Shown in pieces: positions 41,978 through 49,787 of a stretch of DNA of 57,679 nucleotides; positions within the stretch are counted from its first letter, which is position 1, and each line of letters starts with the position of its first letter. This stretch comes from Anaerolineales bacterium (lineage in GTDB: Bacteria; Chloroflexota; Anaerolineae; Anaerolineales; Villigracilaceae). The stretch spans positions 1-57,679 of the forward strand of contig JACMLM010000072.1 of assembly GCA_014379595.1 (NCBI GenBank), written 5' to 3'. The translations under genes and the position numbers were made by a program. The notes under the pieces are model-generated. The model was not told the origin of the DNA and did no database searches. It worked only from the letters and a program-made list of their open reading frames with translations.

Positions 41978-44185
41978 ATGCCTGAATCTCCTCGTACTCG
42001 CAAAAAACAATATTCGCAAGTTGAGCCTCAAAATGATTGGCTTGAAAGGCTCACGCGCCTAAATTTACATTTTGGTCGATTTCTGCGTGACTCTATCGGC
42101 GTAATTCTGATCGCGTTTGCAGTGATGGCTTTGCTTGCGGTATGGAGCATTACCGAAGGCTTGCTTCTCACGCCGTTCGCCAACATCCTTAAACTTTGGT
42201 TTGGTTGGGGCAGTTTTCTTGTGTTGTTCGGAATAGGATATCTTGGATATTCTCTTTTGCGACGCGACGGAAGTGACATCCGTTGGGGACAGATCATTGC
42301 CCTCGAACTCGCTTCTCTCTTAACCTTAGGCCTGCTCGCTGTTTTCGGAGGCAATAACCTCATCCGAGCAGAAGACGGTTGGGATGGGGGCCGCCTCGGT
42401 TGGGGAATGGTCACATTGGCATGGCAGGCAATGGGTGCGATTTTAGGCACGCTTGTCATTTTGATTCTGTGGGCATTAGCAGTAATGACTGGCCTCAACT
42501 TATGGACAAGATTGGAAGCATGGTTATTGCATATTGCTGGCGAAGCTCCAACCGTGACTCTATCTACACCCGTCCCATCAAAAACAGAAAAGAAAAGTGA
42601 ACAACCCGGTAAAACAGGCGCGCCCACTTCGCGAAAGAAGGCGCAACCTCTGCCTGTGGAATTCCGCACATCTTTAAAAGCTGAAGATAAAAAAGATGAA
42701 AAGACTAAAGCACCGCCGCGTGGTGAAGATCTTCCGCCGCTGCAAATCTTATTGGCTGAATCAGCTGTCCGCGCGGATGACCGAACGATAAATCAAACTG
42801 CGGGTCTTATCATGAAAACCCTCGCTGAATTTGGCATCCCTGCCACAGTGATTGGCTATCGCGTTGGCCCGGCAGTGACACAGTTTGCTGTACAGCCTGG
42901 TTTTCTCAAAAAACCAGGCTCAGATGAAGAGGATGCACAACAAATGAAAGTGCGTGTTGCGCAGATCGCTTCTTTGGAAAAAGATATCGCGCTTGCATTA
43001 TCTGCCCAGCGTTTGCGTATCGAAGCGCCTGTACCCGGCAAACCTTATGTGGGTATTGAAGTGCCTAACACTCATAGTTCGGTTGTTCGATTGAAGACAC
43101 TGCTTGAATCAGACGCCTTTTACAAATCGGGTGCGCCGCTAAACATTGCCATTGGACGTGATGTTTCAGGCCACCCTCTAATTGCAGATCTGGCCCGTAT
43201 GCCGCATTTGCTGATCGCGGGTGCCACAGGTTCCGGTAAATCAGTTTGTATTACATCGATTGCTGCGTGTCTTGCAATGAACAATACACCCGAAGATCTT
43301 AGAATGGTAATGATCGATTCCAAGATGGTGGAATTGATCCGCTTTAATGGATTGCCTCATCTATATGGAAAAGTGGAAACTAATCTTGAGCGTATTCTTG
43401 GTGTTCTGCGTTGGGTGGTTGTTGAAATGGAACATCGTTATCGCTTGCTTGAAAGCGCTCATGCTCGTGATCTGAGTGCTTATAATCGTAAGGTCACTCG
43501 TAAAGCTGACGGGGTAGCATTGCCTCGTATTGTGGTCTTGATCGATGAATTGGCAGACTTGATGATGTCTGCTCCAGATGTAACCGAGCATAACCTTGTA
43601 CGCCTTGCTCAAATGGCGCGTGCCACGGGTATTCATCTTGTTGTTGCCACACAGCGTCCGTCTACAGATGTGGTGACAGGTCTTATCAAAGCCAACTTCC
43701 CTGCACGTTTGGCTTTTGCTGTTGCCTCTGGTATTGATAGTCGCGTTATTTTGGATTACACCGGCGCCGAAACTTTGCTTGGACGCGGTGACATGCTCTT
43801 CCTCAATCCTGAAGTGGGCAACCCTGTCCGTGCTCAAGGCGTAATGATCACAGATATGGAAATAGAACGTATTATTTCTCACTGGCAGAAGAACAGCGAT
43901 CTTCCAGTAGATGATGTTCCACCATGGGAAAAATTGTTACAGGAACCTGGCGAGGGCGAAGATGACGGTTTGATCGAACAGGCCATCTCCATTGTGAGAA
44001 CAAGTCAGCGTGCATCTGCTTCATTATTACAGCGCCGTCTGCGAGTTGGTTATCCGCGTGCCGCGCGTCTGCTTGACCAGCTTGAAGAAATGGGAATCGT
44101 AGGACCCTCTCAAGGCGGCGGCAAAGAGCGCGAAGTGCTTGTTAGTGAAGATGATCTCACTGATGAAGAAAAATCTGACAGATAA
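41978..44185 (+). CDS. ftsK: FtsK/SpoIIIE DNA translocase
   Basis: A 735-residue septal DNA pump. Four N-terminal transmembrane helices (about 35-180) anchor it, a charged linker (200-245) follows, then the alpha-beta motor domain with Walker A GATGSGKS (about 414-421) and Walker B VVLIDELADL (about 517-526). ATQRPSTDVVTGLIKANFPAR is the family signature. The C-terminal winged-helix gamma domain (about 660-730, LLQRRLRVGYPRAARLLDQLEEMGIVGP) reads orienting sequences. It moves chromosome ends through the closing septum. It is co-directional with the sensor upstream and the phosphatidyltransferase downstream. Confidence 0.95.
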   Translation: MPESPRTRKKQYSQVEPQNDWLERLTRLNLHFGRFLRDSIGVILIAFAVMALLAVWSITEGLLLTPFANILKLWFGWGSFLVLFGIGYLGYSLLRRDGSDIRWGQIIALELASLLTLGLLAVFGGNNLIRAEDGWDGGRLGWGMVTLAWQAMGAILGTLVILILWALAVMTGLNLWTRLEAWLLHIAGEAPTVTLSTPVPSKTEKKSEQPGKTGAPTSRKKAQPLPVEFRTSLKAEDKKDEKTKAPPRGEDLPPLQILLAESAVRADDRTINQTAGLIMKTLAEFGIPATVIGYRVGPAVTQFAVQPGFLKKPGSDEEDAQQMKVRVAQIASLEKDIALALSAQRLRIEAPVPGKPYVGIEVPNTHSSVVRLKTLLESDAFYKSGAPLNIAIGRDVSGHPLIADLARMPHLLIAGATGSGKSVCITSIAACLAMNNTPEDLRMVMIDSKMVELIRFNGLPHLYGKVETNLERILGVLRWVVVEMEHRYRLLESAHARDLSAYNRKVTRKADGVALPRIVVLIDELADLMMSAPDVTEHNLVRLAQMARATGIHLVVATQRPSTDVVTGLIKANFPARLAFAVASGIDSRVILDYTGAETLLGRGDMLFLNPEVGNPVRAQGVMITDMEIERIISHWQKNSDLPVDDVPPWEKLLQEPGEGEDDGLIEQAISIVRTSQRASASLLQRRLRVGYPRAARLLDQLEEMGIVGPSQGGGKEREVLVSEDDLTDEEKSDR

Positions 44186-44231
44186 ATTTAAAATTTCAAA
44201 GCTTGTATTGATCATATAGAGGATTTCATTC

Positions 44232-44876
44232 GTGACCCAGCCCATCAATTCAAAGCCTACTTTTACTGATAGATTGCGTTTGATCTTCAAAGGTATTTTA
44301 GATCCGATTGGCACCTTTCTGAATCGCATTGGGTTAACGCCGAATGCCATCACGTTGTTGGGTTTGGTTGGCACAAGCATTGGTGCCTATATTATTTCAC
44401 AAGGCAAAATGACAACGGGCGGAATTGTTCTTTTACTTTCTGTCCTTGTAGATGCATTGGATGGCACAATGGCCCGCCTGCGCGGCGAATCCAGTGACTT
44501 TGGCGCATTCGTTGATTCGGTTAGTGATCGATATGCCGAGTTCATTACCTTCGGCGGACTTTTATATTATTTTCTTTCACAGGAACATTATGCTGGCGCA
44601 ACTATCACCTTCATTGCTACAGCTGGCTCAGTGCTTGTTTCTTATGTAAAGGCGCGCGCAGAGGGATTAGGCTTTACAGCCAAAGTGGGTATTCTTACAC
44701 GTGTTGAACGTTACCTTGTTTTAATTCCTTTACTTGTATTCAATCAACCATTGATCGCAGTTTCTTTGATTGCTATTCTGGGGAATATCACAGCCTTTCA
44801 ACGTATACTCCATGTCCGCGTGCAGGGGCATGAACGTATGCGAAAAGACGCCGAAAACAAAATGTATTTACACTAA
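44232..44876 (+). CDS. CDP-alcohol phosphatidyltransferase (PgsA-like)
   Basis: A 214-residue integral membrane enzyme with about six helices. The complete active-site signature DGx2ARx8Gx3Dx3D is visible as DGTMARLRGESSDFGAFVDSVSD (about 75-97). It couples a CDP-diacylglycerol to an alcohol such as glycerol-3-phosphate or inositol-phosphate; the acceptor is not determined by this motif. Start GTG has GAGGA ten bases upstream. Lgt follows after four bases, so phospholipid synthesis and its use for lipoprotein acylation are linked in one transcript. Confidence 0.9.
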   Translation: MTQPINSKPTFTDRLRLIFKGILDPIGTFLNRIGLTPNAITLLGLVGTSIGAYIISQGKMTTGGIVLLLSVLVDALDGTMARLRGESSDFGAFVDSVSDRYAEFITFGGLLYYFLSQEHYAGATITFIATAGSVLVSYVKARAEGLGFTAKVGILTRVERYLVLIPLLVFNQPLIAVSLIAILGNITAFQRILHVRVQGHERMRKDAENKMYLH

Positions 44877-44880
44877 CTTC

Positions 44881-45678
44881 ATGGATGGACTTTCGCTTGG
44901 CCCGTTGTTCTTGCGTTGGAATGGTCTCCTAATTGCCCTCGGTATTTCATTAGGCGCATTGCTTGCAATGCGCGAGGCGAAACGCAGTGATCATGACCCG
45001 GAAGTTGTCTATTATCTTTTTTTACCGTTGACGATTTGGGGGACAATTGGTGCACGCCTTTGGCATATTCTCACTCCGCCTCTTTCTTCCGTTGAGCTTG
45101 GTCTGACAACCCAGTATTATCTCTCCCATCCACTGGATTCGCTGGCGCTCTGGATCGGTGGTTTTGGAATCCCCGGCGCATTCATCGGCGGAGTATTGGC
45201 TTTACTATTTTTCGCATTTAAGAACGAATTGAGCTTTTGGAAATTAGCCGATATCCTTGCGCCCGGCCTTGCTCTTGCTCAAGCGATTGGCCGCTTGGGA
45301 AATTACTTTAATCAAGAACTGTATGGCTTGCCCACAACTTTGCCATGGAAAATATTCATCGAACCTGCTTATCGGTTGATCGGTTATGAGACAGTTGAGT
45401 ACTATCATCCATTGTTTGCTTATGAAGTGATCCTGAACTTTGTGAATATATTCTTCTTGTTTTGGCTCGCTCGTCGTTTTGCAGAGAGACTTAAAGTTGG
45501 TGATCTATTTCTCGTTTATCTTGGCTTTTATTCTGTTGTTCGTTTATTGCTTGAATTCCTGCGACTCGATATTGCACTCGTAAACGGAATTAATATCAAT
45601 CAGGTATTTTTTGCGATCACATTTGCCTGTATGGGGGTTGGTTTATATCTGAAGCATAGGGCCGTACAGGAACTGTAA
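44881..45678 (+). CDS. lgt: Prolipoprotein diacylglyceryl transferase
   Basis: Transfers diacylglyceryl from phosphatidylglycerol to the lipobox Cys of prolipoproteins. The 265-residue protein has seven membrane helices and the Lgt signature GRLGNYFNQELYG (about 139-151), with the essential Arg and Asn. The start ATG lies only four bases after the preceding stop and lacks its own ribosome site, implying coupling. Longer in-frame starts would run into the upstream gene. The window also encodes two LspA copies and at least two lipoproteins, the next step and substrates of this pathway. Confidence 0.93.
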   Translation: MDGLSLGPLFLRWNGLLIALGISLGALLAMREAKRSDHDPEVVYYLFLPLTIWGTIGARLWHILTPPLSSVELGLTTQYYLSHPLDSLALWIGGFGIPGAFIGGVLALLFFAFKNELSFWKLADILAPGLALAQAIGRLGNYFNQELYGLPTTLPWKIFIEPAYRLIGYETVEYYHPLFAYEVILNFVNIFFLFWLARRFAERLKVGDLFLVYLGFYSVVRLLLEFLRLDIALVNGININQVFFAITFACMGVGLYLKHRAVQEL

Positions 45679-45733
45679 GGTCTCTGTGAAGACAAATATG
45701 CATAGTGGGGAATAAAATGGATGTAAGGTTACG

Positions 45734-45799
45734 ATGGCTTGTCTTGTCGTTTACCTAACTTACTTTCCCTCATTAGTAGATTATAAGGAACTTAAATGA
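45734..45799 (+). CDS. Candidate small ORF coupled to the ABC transporter
   Basis: A 21-codon frame starting MACLVVYLTY, with TAAGG five bases before its ATG and a TAAAAT box at 45713-45718. Its TGA overlaps the ATG of the ABC ATPase gene (ATGA), which suggests translational coupling rather than a product with its own function. It could also be chance. Confidence 0.3.
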   Translation: MACLVVYLTYFPSLVDYKELK

Positions 45800-46731
45800 T
45801 AGAAACTCACGATCTGAGTAAGCAGTTTCATGATTTTATGGCTGTAGACGGTGTTGACCTTTCTGTAGAGTCTGGTCAGATATTGGCCTTATTGGGGCAG
45901 AATGGCGCTGGCAAAACTACCACTGTCCGCATGTTGACTGCATTGTTAAATCCAACAAGAGGCTGGGCACGTGTGGCTGGTTATGATGTGGTCAAGAATG
46001 GCCATGACGTTCGTGCTTCTGTCGGTGTGTTGACCGAACAGCATGGCTTATACATGCGCATGACAGCCATTGAGTATTTGGATTTTTTTGGACAGATATA
46101 TAGCCTTTCAACAACTACACGTAAATCGCGCAGTGACCATTTGCTTCAATACTTTGGACTTACCGAGGCCGCACATCGCAGGATCGGCGAATATTCAAAA
46201 GGGATGCGTCAAAAACTAGCTTTAGCTCGCGCCATGATGCACGACCCCGGTGTACTTTTACTTGACGAGCCCACTTCAGCCATGGACCCTGAGTCTGCGC
46301 GGCTGGTGCGAGATGAGATTGCACGTTTAAAATCTTCCAAGCGCACAATCGTCATATGTTCGCACAATCTCACCGAAGTGGAAGCATTGGCAGATAAGAT
46401 CGCCATCATTTATCGTGGACGTATTTTGTTGCAAGGCACTTTGGATGAACTAAAGCAAAAGGTGCTTGGGACACCAGAATATGAAATTAAATTTTCTGAT
46501 GCGTGGGATTCAAGTGGGTTGGAATTGCCAAACGATGTAGATATGCTCTCTCGGACGGCGACCAGTTTGAAGGTGCGTGTGAAGCGGCCGCAGGAATCTA
46601 ATCCACAAATTTTGAAGGTGTTGTCTGAAAAGTCTGCATCTGTGATGGCATTTCAAGAAGAGCCGCGTTCACTTGAGCAGGTGTATCTAAAAGTAATGGC
46701 GGATGCAAAAGGACTTGAGAATGTTCAATAA
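45796..46731 (+). CDS. ABC transporter ATP-binding protein (NatA-like)
   Basis: A 311-residue ATPase of the ABC-2 exporter class. Walker A is GQNGAGKTT (about 34-42), the signature is YSKGMRQKLALARAM (about 134-148, SKGMRQ in place of LSGGQ), Walker B is VLLLDEPTSAMD (about 154-165) and the H-loop is ICSHNLTEVE. A C-terminal region of about 90 residues follows, as in NatA and Yhi-type exporters. It overlaps the permease gene by 11 bases. The substrate could be Na+, drugs, lipids or a protein; the sequence does not decide. Confidence 0.92.
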   Translation: MIETHDLSKQFHDFMAVDGVDLSVESGQILALLGQNGAGKTTTVRMLTALLNPTRGWARVAGYDVVKNGHDVRASVGVLTEQHGLYMRMTAIEYLDFFGQIYSLSTTTRKSRSDHLLQYFGLTEAAHRRIGEYSKGMRQKLALARAMMHDPGVLLLDEPTSAMDPESARLVRDEIARLKSSKRTIVICSHNLTEVEALADKIAIIYRGRILLQGTLDELKQKVLGTPEYEIKFSDAWDSSGLELPNDVDMLSRTATSLKVRVKRPQESNPQILKVLSEKSASVMAFQEEPRSLEQVYLKVMADAKGLENVQ

Positions 46732-48151
46732 ACTAAAACCTGTTTGGCTTGTAGCGGCGCGTGAATTGCGCGATCAGTTCCGTGATTGGCGCGTGCTGAT
46801 GCCGATGATCATTCTTATATTTTGTTTTCCGATTCTGATGAATGAGTTTGCGAAACAAACTGTGGATTTTTTGAATCAATACAATGCGAATTTGATTCAG
46901 GAACGGCTCGTGCCGTTCTCGATCATGATCATTGGATTTTTTCCAATTACGATTTCGCTGGTAGTTGCACTTGAGTCGTTTGTTGGTGAAAAGGAACGCG
47001 GCACGATAGAACCTATGTTAAGCGCCCCGCTTGATAATTGGCAGCTATATTTTGGAAAGCTGTTGGTGGGTGTGATCACGCCTTTAGTTGCAAGCTATCT
47101 TTCCATTGGGTTCTATCTTCTAATGATCATACGGCAGGACCTGGTGATGCCATCTCCCAGCGTTATGTTGCAATTGATGTTGTTGACTACTGCACATGCC
47201 ACATTAATGGTCAGTGCAGCGATTGTAATCTCGGTACAGTCCACTTCAGTAAAAGCTGCGAATTTGCTGGCGTCTTTCATTGTTGTGCCTGTTGCCATTT
47301 TGATGCAAGGCGAAGCAGTATTATTGTTCTGGGGAAACGAATTGGTGCTGTGGATGGCTATTGCAGGCGTAATGATCATCTCTTTGTTGTTGATCCGTGT
47401 GGGAATTGCCCACTTCCAGCGTGAGTATTTACTGGGACGTGAGATCGATGTAATTAATCTGCGTTGGATCTTGCGTACGTTTTCAAAAAACTTATTAGGC
47501 GGCGCACGTTCGTTAGTAGATTGGTATCGAAATGTTTTAGGAAATGCATTAAGACGTATTGCGCCTGCCATTCTTTTTGTGATCTTGATCGCAGGTGTGA
47601 GCTTGTGGATGGGCTATGACTGGATTATGGATAATGTGCCACAAGCGATCGCTTCCGCTTCCCCCGAAGCTCTTGAAAGACTTGAAGAGAACGTGGGTGA
47701 AATGCCAAATCTCACAAACTCAGATGAGCATCTCAATGCTCCGTTTCTGTTCTTGAATAACACGCGTGCGATTGCTACTATTTTTGTGGCAGGCTTGGTT
47801 TCGTTCAGTGTATTGGGAATTATGCTTTACATGGTGAACATCGGCTTGATAGGTGGTTTGTTTGCTATATTTGAATTATTGGGCAGAGATCCCTGGCCGC
47901 TGTTTGCATATGGTGTTGCGCCGCACGGTATCTTTGAAATCCCTGCTCTTATGATTGGAAGCGCGGTTGTGCTTTATATAGGTGTTGCCATCGTCACACC
48001 GCAAACAGGAAAATCTATGGGCGAGGTGATCCTTGAACTGCTCGCAGATTGGACAAAAGTATTTATAGGTCTCGTTATCCCATTGCTGGCAATCGCTGCG
48101 TTGATCGAAGCATATATCACTCCTAATCTTTTAGCGAGCGTCTTAAAGTAA
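46721..48151 (+). CDS. ABC-2-type transporter permease
   Basis: A 476-residue membrane permease. It begins with an elbow-helix region typical of NatB/YhaP (VWLVAARELRDQFRDWRVL), has one hydrophobic segment, then the SFVGEKERGTIEPMLSAP motif that contacts the ATPase, followed by at least six more helices. A central loop (about 295-345) may be extracytoplasmic. The ATG at 46721 is preferred to one at 46703, though both overlap the ATPase gene. It forms a two-gene exporter with it and ends at a hairpin terminator. Confidence 0.9.
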   Translation: MFNKLKPVWLVAARELRDQFRDWRVLMPMIILIFCFPILMNEFAKQTVDFLNQYNANLIQERLVPFSIMIIGFFPITISLVVALESFVGEKERGTIEPMLSAPLDNWQLYFGKLLVGVITPLVASYLSIGFYLLMIIRQDLVMPSPSVMLQLMLLTTAHATLMVSAAIVISVQSTSVKAANLLASFIVVPVAILMQGEAVLLFWGNELVLWMAIAGVMIISLLLIRVGIAHFQREYLLGREIDVINLRWILRTFSKNLLGGARSLVDWYRNVLGNALRRIAPAILFVILIAGVSLWMGYDWIMDNVPQAIASASPEALERLEENVGEMPNLTNSDEHLNAPFLFLNNTRAIATIFVAGLVSFSVLGIMLYMVNIGLIGGLFAIFELLGRDPWPLFAYGVAPHGIFEIPALMIGSAVVLYIGVAIVTPQTGKSMGEVILELLADWTKVFIGLVIPLLAIAALIEAYITPNLLASVLK

Positions 48152-48161
48152 ATGAATCAAA

Positions 48162-48192
48162 ACATCCTGCGAGATCATAACTCGCAGGATGT
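48162..48192. terminator. Terminator between the ABC exporter and the HNH gene
   Basis: A 12-bp perfect stem (48162-48173 with 48181-48192) and a seven-base loop, followed by AACTTTA. It lies between convergent genes and may serve both. Confidence 0.7.
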
Positions 48193-48205
48193 AACTTTAT
48201 CAATA

Positions 48206-48709
48206 TTACCAGCCTGAAATATAAGGCTCCCACTCGCCGTTATCTGTCAGGTGCCGCCCAAAGATATATGCCGCGTTTGCAGGGGGTTCCTTTGGAATGT
48301 GCATGAGGTGCATGTGTGCTTCATCTACTTTACGGCCGCCCTTGCGATGATTACAGGTTGAACAGGCTGCTACCAGATTCGTCCAAGTATGCTGCCCACC
48401 CATATGACGTGGAATGACATGATCCACCGTCAATGCTCCATCACGTTTGCCGCAATACTGACAGGTATAATTGTCACGTCTGAACACTTCGCGGCGCGTT
48501 AATTTGACGTGTGGTCGTGGTCGATGAACTTGAGATTCAAGTCTGATGATCGAAGGGCGCGGAAGCAGCTGCGAAATTGTGCGAATGTGTCCACGTCCAT
48601 TAACGATCATACCGGCTTTACCTGCAAGGATCAGGCCAACCGCGCGTCGTGTTGAGCATACATGGATCGGCTCAAAATTAGCATTGAGTACGAGAACTGG
48701 TTCTAACAT
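48206..48709 (-). CDS. HNH endonuclease
   Basis: A 167-residue HNH nuclease of the McrA-like small family. The start (ATG at 48709, TAAGG before it) gives the family's usual opening MLEPVLVLNANFEPIHVC; longer frames upstream do not match. The core has CQYCGK, the HNH residues in LTVDHVIPRHMGGQHTWTNLVAACSTCNHRKG and two CxxC pairs for zinc. These stand-alone proteins are common in many bacteria and need not be mobile or restriction genes; nothing here points to a phage or an inserted element. Confidence 0.88.
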   Translation of the reverse strand: MLEPVLVLNANFEPIHVCSTRRAVGLILAGKAGMIVNGRGHIRTISQLLPRPSIIRLESQVHRPRPHVKLTRREVFRRDNYTCQYCGKRDGALTVDHVIPRHMGGQHTWTNLVAACSTCNHRKGGRKVDEAHMHLMHIPKEPPANAAYIFGRHLTDNGEWEPYISGW

Positions 48710-48936
48710 AAAAGCCTTACAACCTGCATGATTATACATCCAGTTAATTGAATTCGTGATTTCGCAAAAGTGCTGAATATTACAGAAGCATTTGAAATGA
48801 AGATGCTTATTGTTGGCGGCTCTGGCAGATTCGTAAGACCCAAAAGGCTGGCCGAGTCTGGGTATCAGTTCCAGTTTACAGGTTCGCATGAAGCGTTTAT
48901 TGATCTATTTAGTTAATGTATAAGGAGAAATATCCT

Positions 48937-49608
48937 ATGAAAAAATTAGTTTTAATACTAGCGGTTTTCCTAGCCGCATGTGCTCCAGCAGTTGAACAAC
49001 CGTCTGTTGTTTTGCCGATCCTTGCAACAGCTACTGCGTATATTGATCCATCCTACCCCAATGCACAAGTTGAATTGGCGGCGCCGAATCAAACTGCAAG
49101 CGGAATCGAAGTTCGCATGGAGCGGGCCTCGGTTGAAGGAAAAAATGTGAATGCCGATGTTTGCTTTACATTGCCTGACCCATCTGATTGGGGCATCTCA
49201 TCTGCAAGCTTGAATTATGCTGGAACAGTTTTACAGGAATATGGCACAACTCTTGTGAGTGTGCAGGAGCCATCAAATGGTGTAAATGGTTTAAGGTGCG
49301 ACACGTTAACATTTGTTGTACCGCCTGATGCAGACCTTACGAATGCAACCATTATCATCGATGCCATTGCTGCAACTCCACGTCAAGATGAGTATTGCTC
49401 TGTTTATATGCCCAAGATACAACAAGCCATGCTTGAACGCGGCATTGGGATTGTGTTGGAGTGTGTGGATGTAAATGGTCAAGTGACGATGCAGCTCATG
49501 AGCATACCGCCAGAAATGACTCAGCAGCAAGCTGAAGAAATTGTTTACAGCCCTGAGTTTTATTCTGTACAAGGTCCGTGGACTTTTTCATTCAATTTGG
49601 CACAATAA
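48937..49608 (+). CDS. Putative lipoprotein of unknown function
   Basis: A 223-residue lipoprotein: Lys-Lys start, hydrophobic h-region and a classical lipobox LAAC (Cys16), giving a lipidated mature protein. A mature domain (about 40-223) is mostly beta, with four Cys residues (including CFTLPDP and EYCSVY) that could pair. The ATG at 48937 has AAGGAGA eight bases upstream. No family is recognised. Its last codons contain the -35 box of the tyrS leader promoter. Confidence 0.82.
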   Translation: MKKLVLILAVFLAACAPAVEQPSVVLPILATATAYIDPSYPNAQVELAAPNQTASGIEVRMERASVEGKNVNADVCFTLPDPSDWGISSASLNYAGTVLQEYGTTLVSVQEPSNGVNGLRCDTLTFVVPPDADLTNATIIIDAIAATPRQDEYCSVYMPKIQQAMLERGIGIVLECVDVNGQVTMQLMSIPPEMTQQQAEEIVYSPEFYSVQGPWTFSFNLAQ

Positions 49609-49625
49609 AACTCTTGTTGTATAAT
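49597..49625 (+). promoter_or_regulatory. Promoter of the tyrS leader
   Basis: TTGGCA (49597-49602), a 17-base spacer and perfect TATAAT (49620-49625). The predicted start at about 49632 coincides with the ATG of the leader frame. Confidence 0.8.
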
Positions 49626-49631
49626 AGCCCA

Positions 49632-49682
49632 ATGTTTGGCATAAGCTTTTCAAAAAAATATTATTATTACACCTATCCATAA
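49632..49682 (+). CDS. Tyrosine leader peptide of tyrS (candidate attenuator peptide)
   Basis: A 16-codon frame, MFGISFSKKYYYYTYP, with five Tyr codons: four consecutive (49659-49670) and one two codons later (49674-49676). The ATG lies six bases after TATAAT, so the mRNA should be leaderless. Its TAA is followed after six bases by the 5' arm of an antiterminator. Such a Tyr run directly before tyrosyl-tRNA synthetase, with promoter and terminator on either side, is the classical layout of ribosome-mediated attenuation. Confidence 0.8.
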   Translation: MFGISFSKKYYYYTYP

Positions 49683-49688
49683 AGCCTT

Positions 49689-49725
49689 TGCGATGGTGTG
49701 CTATAAACGCGTCCTCATCATCGCG
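49689..49725 (+). ncRNA. Antiterminator structure of the tyrS leader
   Basis: Bases 49689-49698 can pair with 49716-49725 (10 bp with two G-U pairs). The 5' arm begins seven bases after the leader-peptide stop, so a ribosome at that stop would cover it, while one stalled at the Tyr codons would leave most of it free. The pairing encloses the 5' arm of the terminator and uses its loop, so the two folds should exclude each other. Confidence 0.6.
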
Positions 49726-49738
49726 GGCGCGTTTTTGT
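49705..49738 (+). terminator. Attenuator terminator upstream of tyrS
   Basis: A 10-bp stem (49705-49714 with 49725-49734, one G-U pair) with a ten-base loop, followed by TTTGTTTG, lies 50 bases before tyrS but after its only good promoter. It therefore has to be bypassed for tyrS to be transcribed. Confidence 0.75.
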
Positions 49739-49787
49739 TTGCCAATTTGTAGTGTGATTATTATGCTGCACATATCTCGGAGGAAGA

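Noticed and set aside
42028-42669. Minus-strand reading frame of 213 codons opposite ftsK
   Set aside because: It is antisense to the conserved FtsK membrane and linker region, of low-complexity composition, and without a start signal.
48206-48709. HNH gene as part of a mobile or defence island
   Set aside because: There are no methyltransferase, integrase, inverted repeats or other island genes beside it; this nuclease type is common as a stand-alone chromosomal gene.
49626-49787. T-box riboswitch upstream of tyrS
   Set aside because: No T-box sequence (AGGGTGG-type) or specifier-loop stem is present; the leader instead contains a Tyr-rich frame and a simple attenuator.
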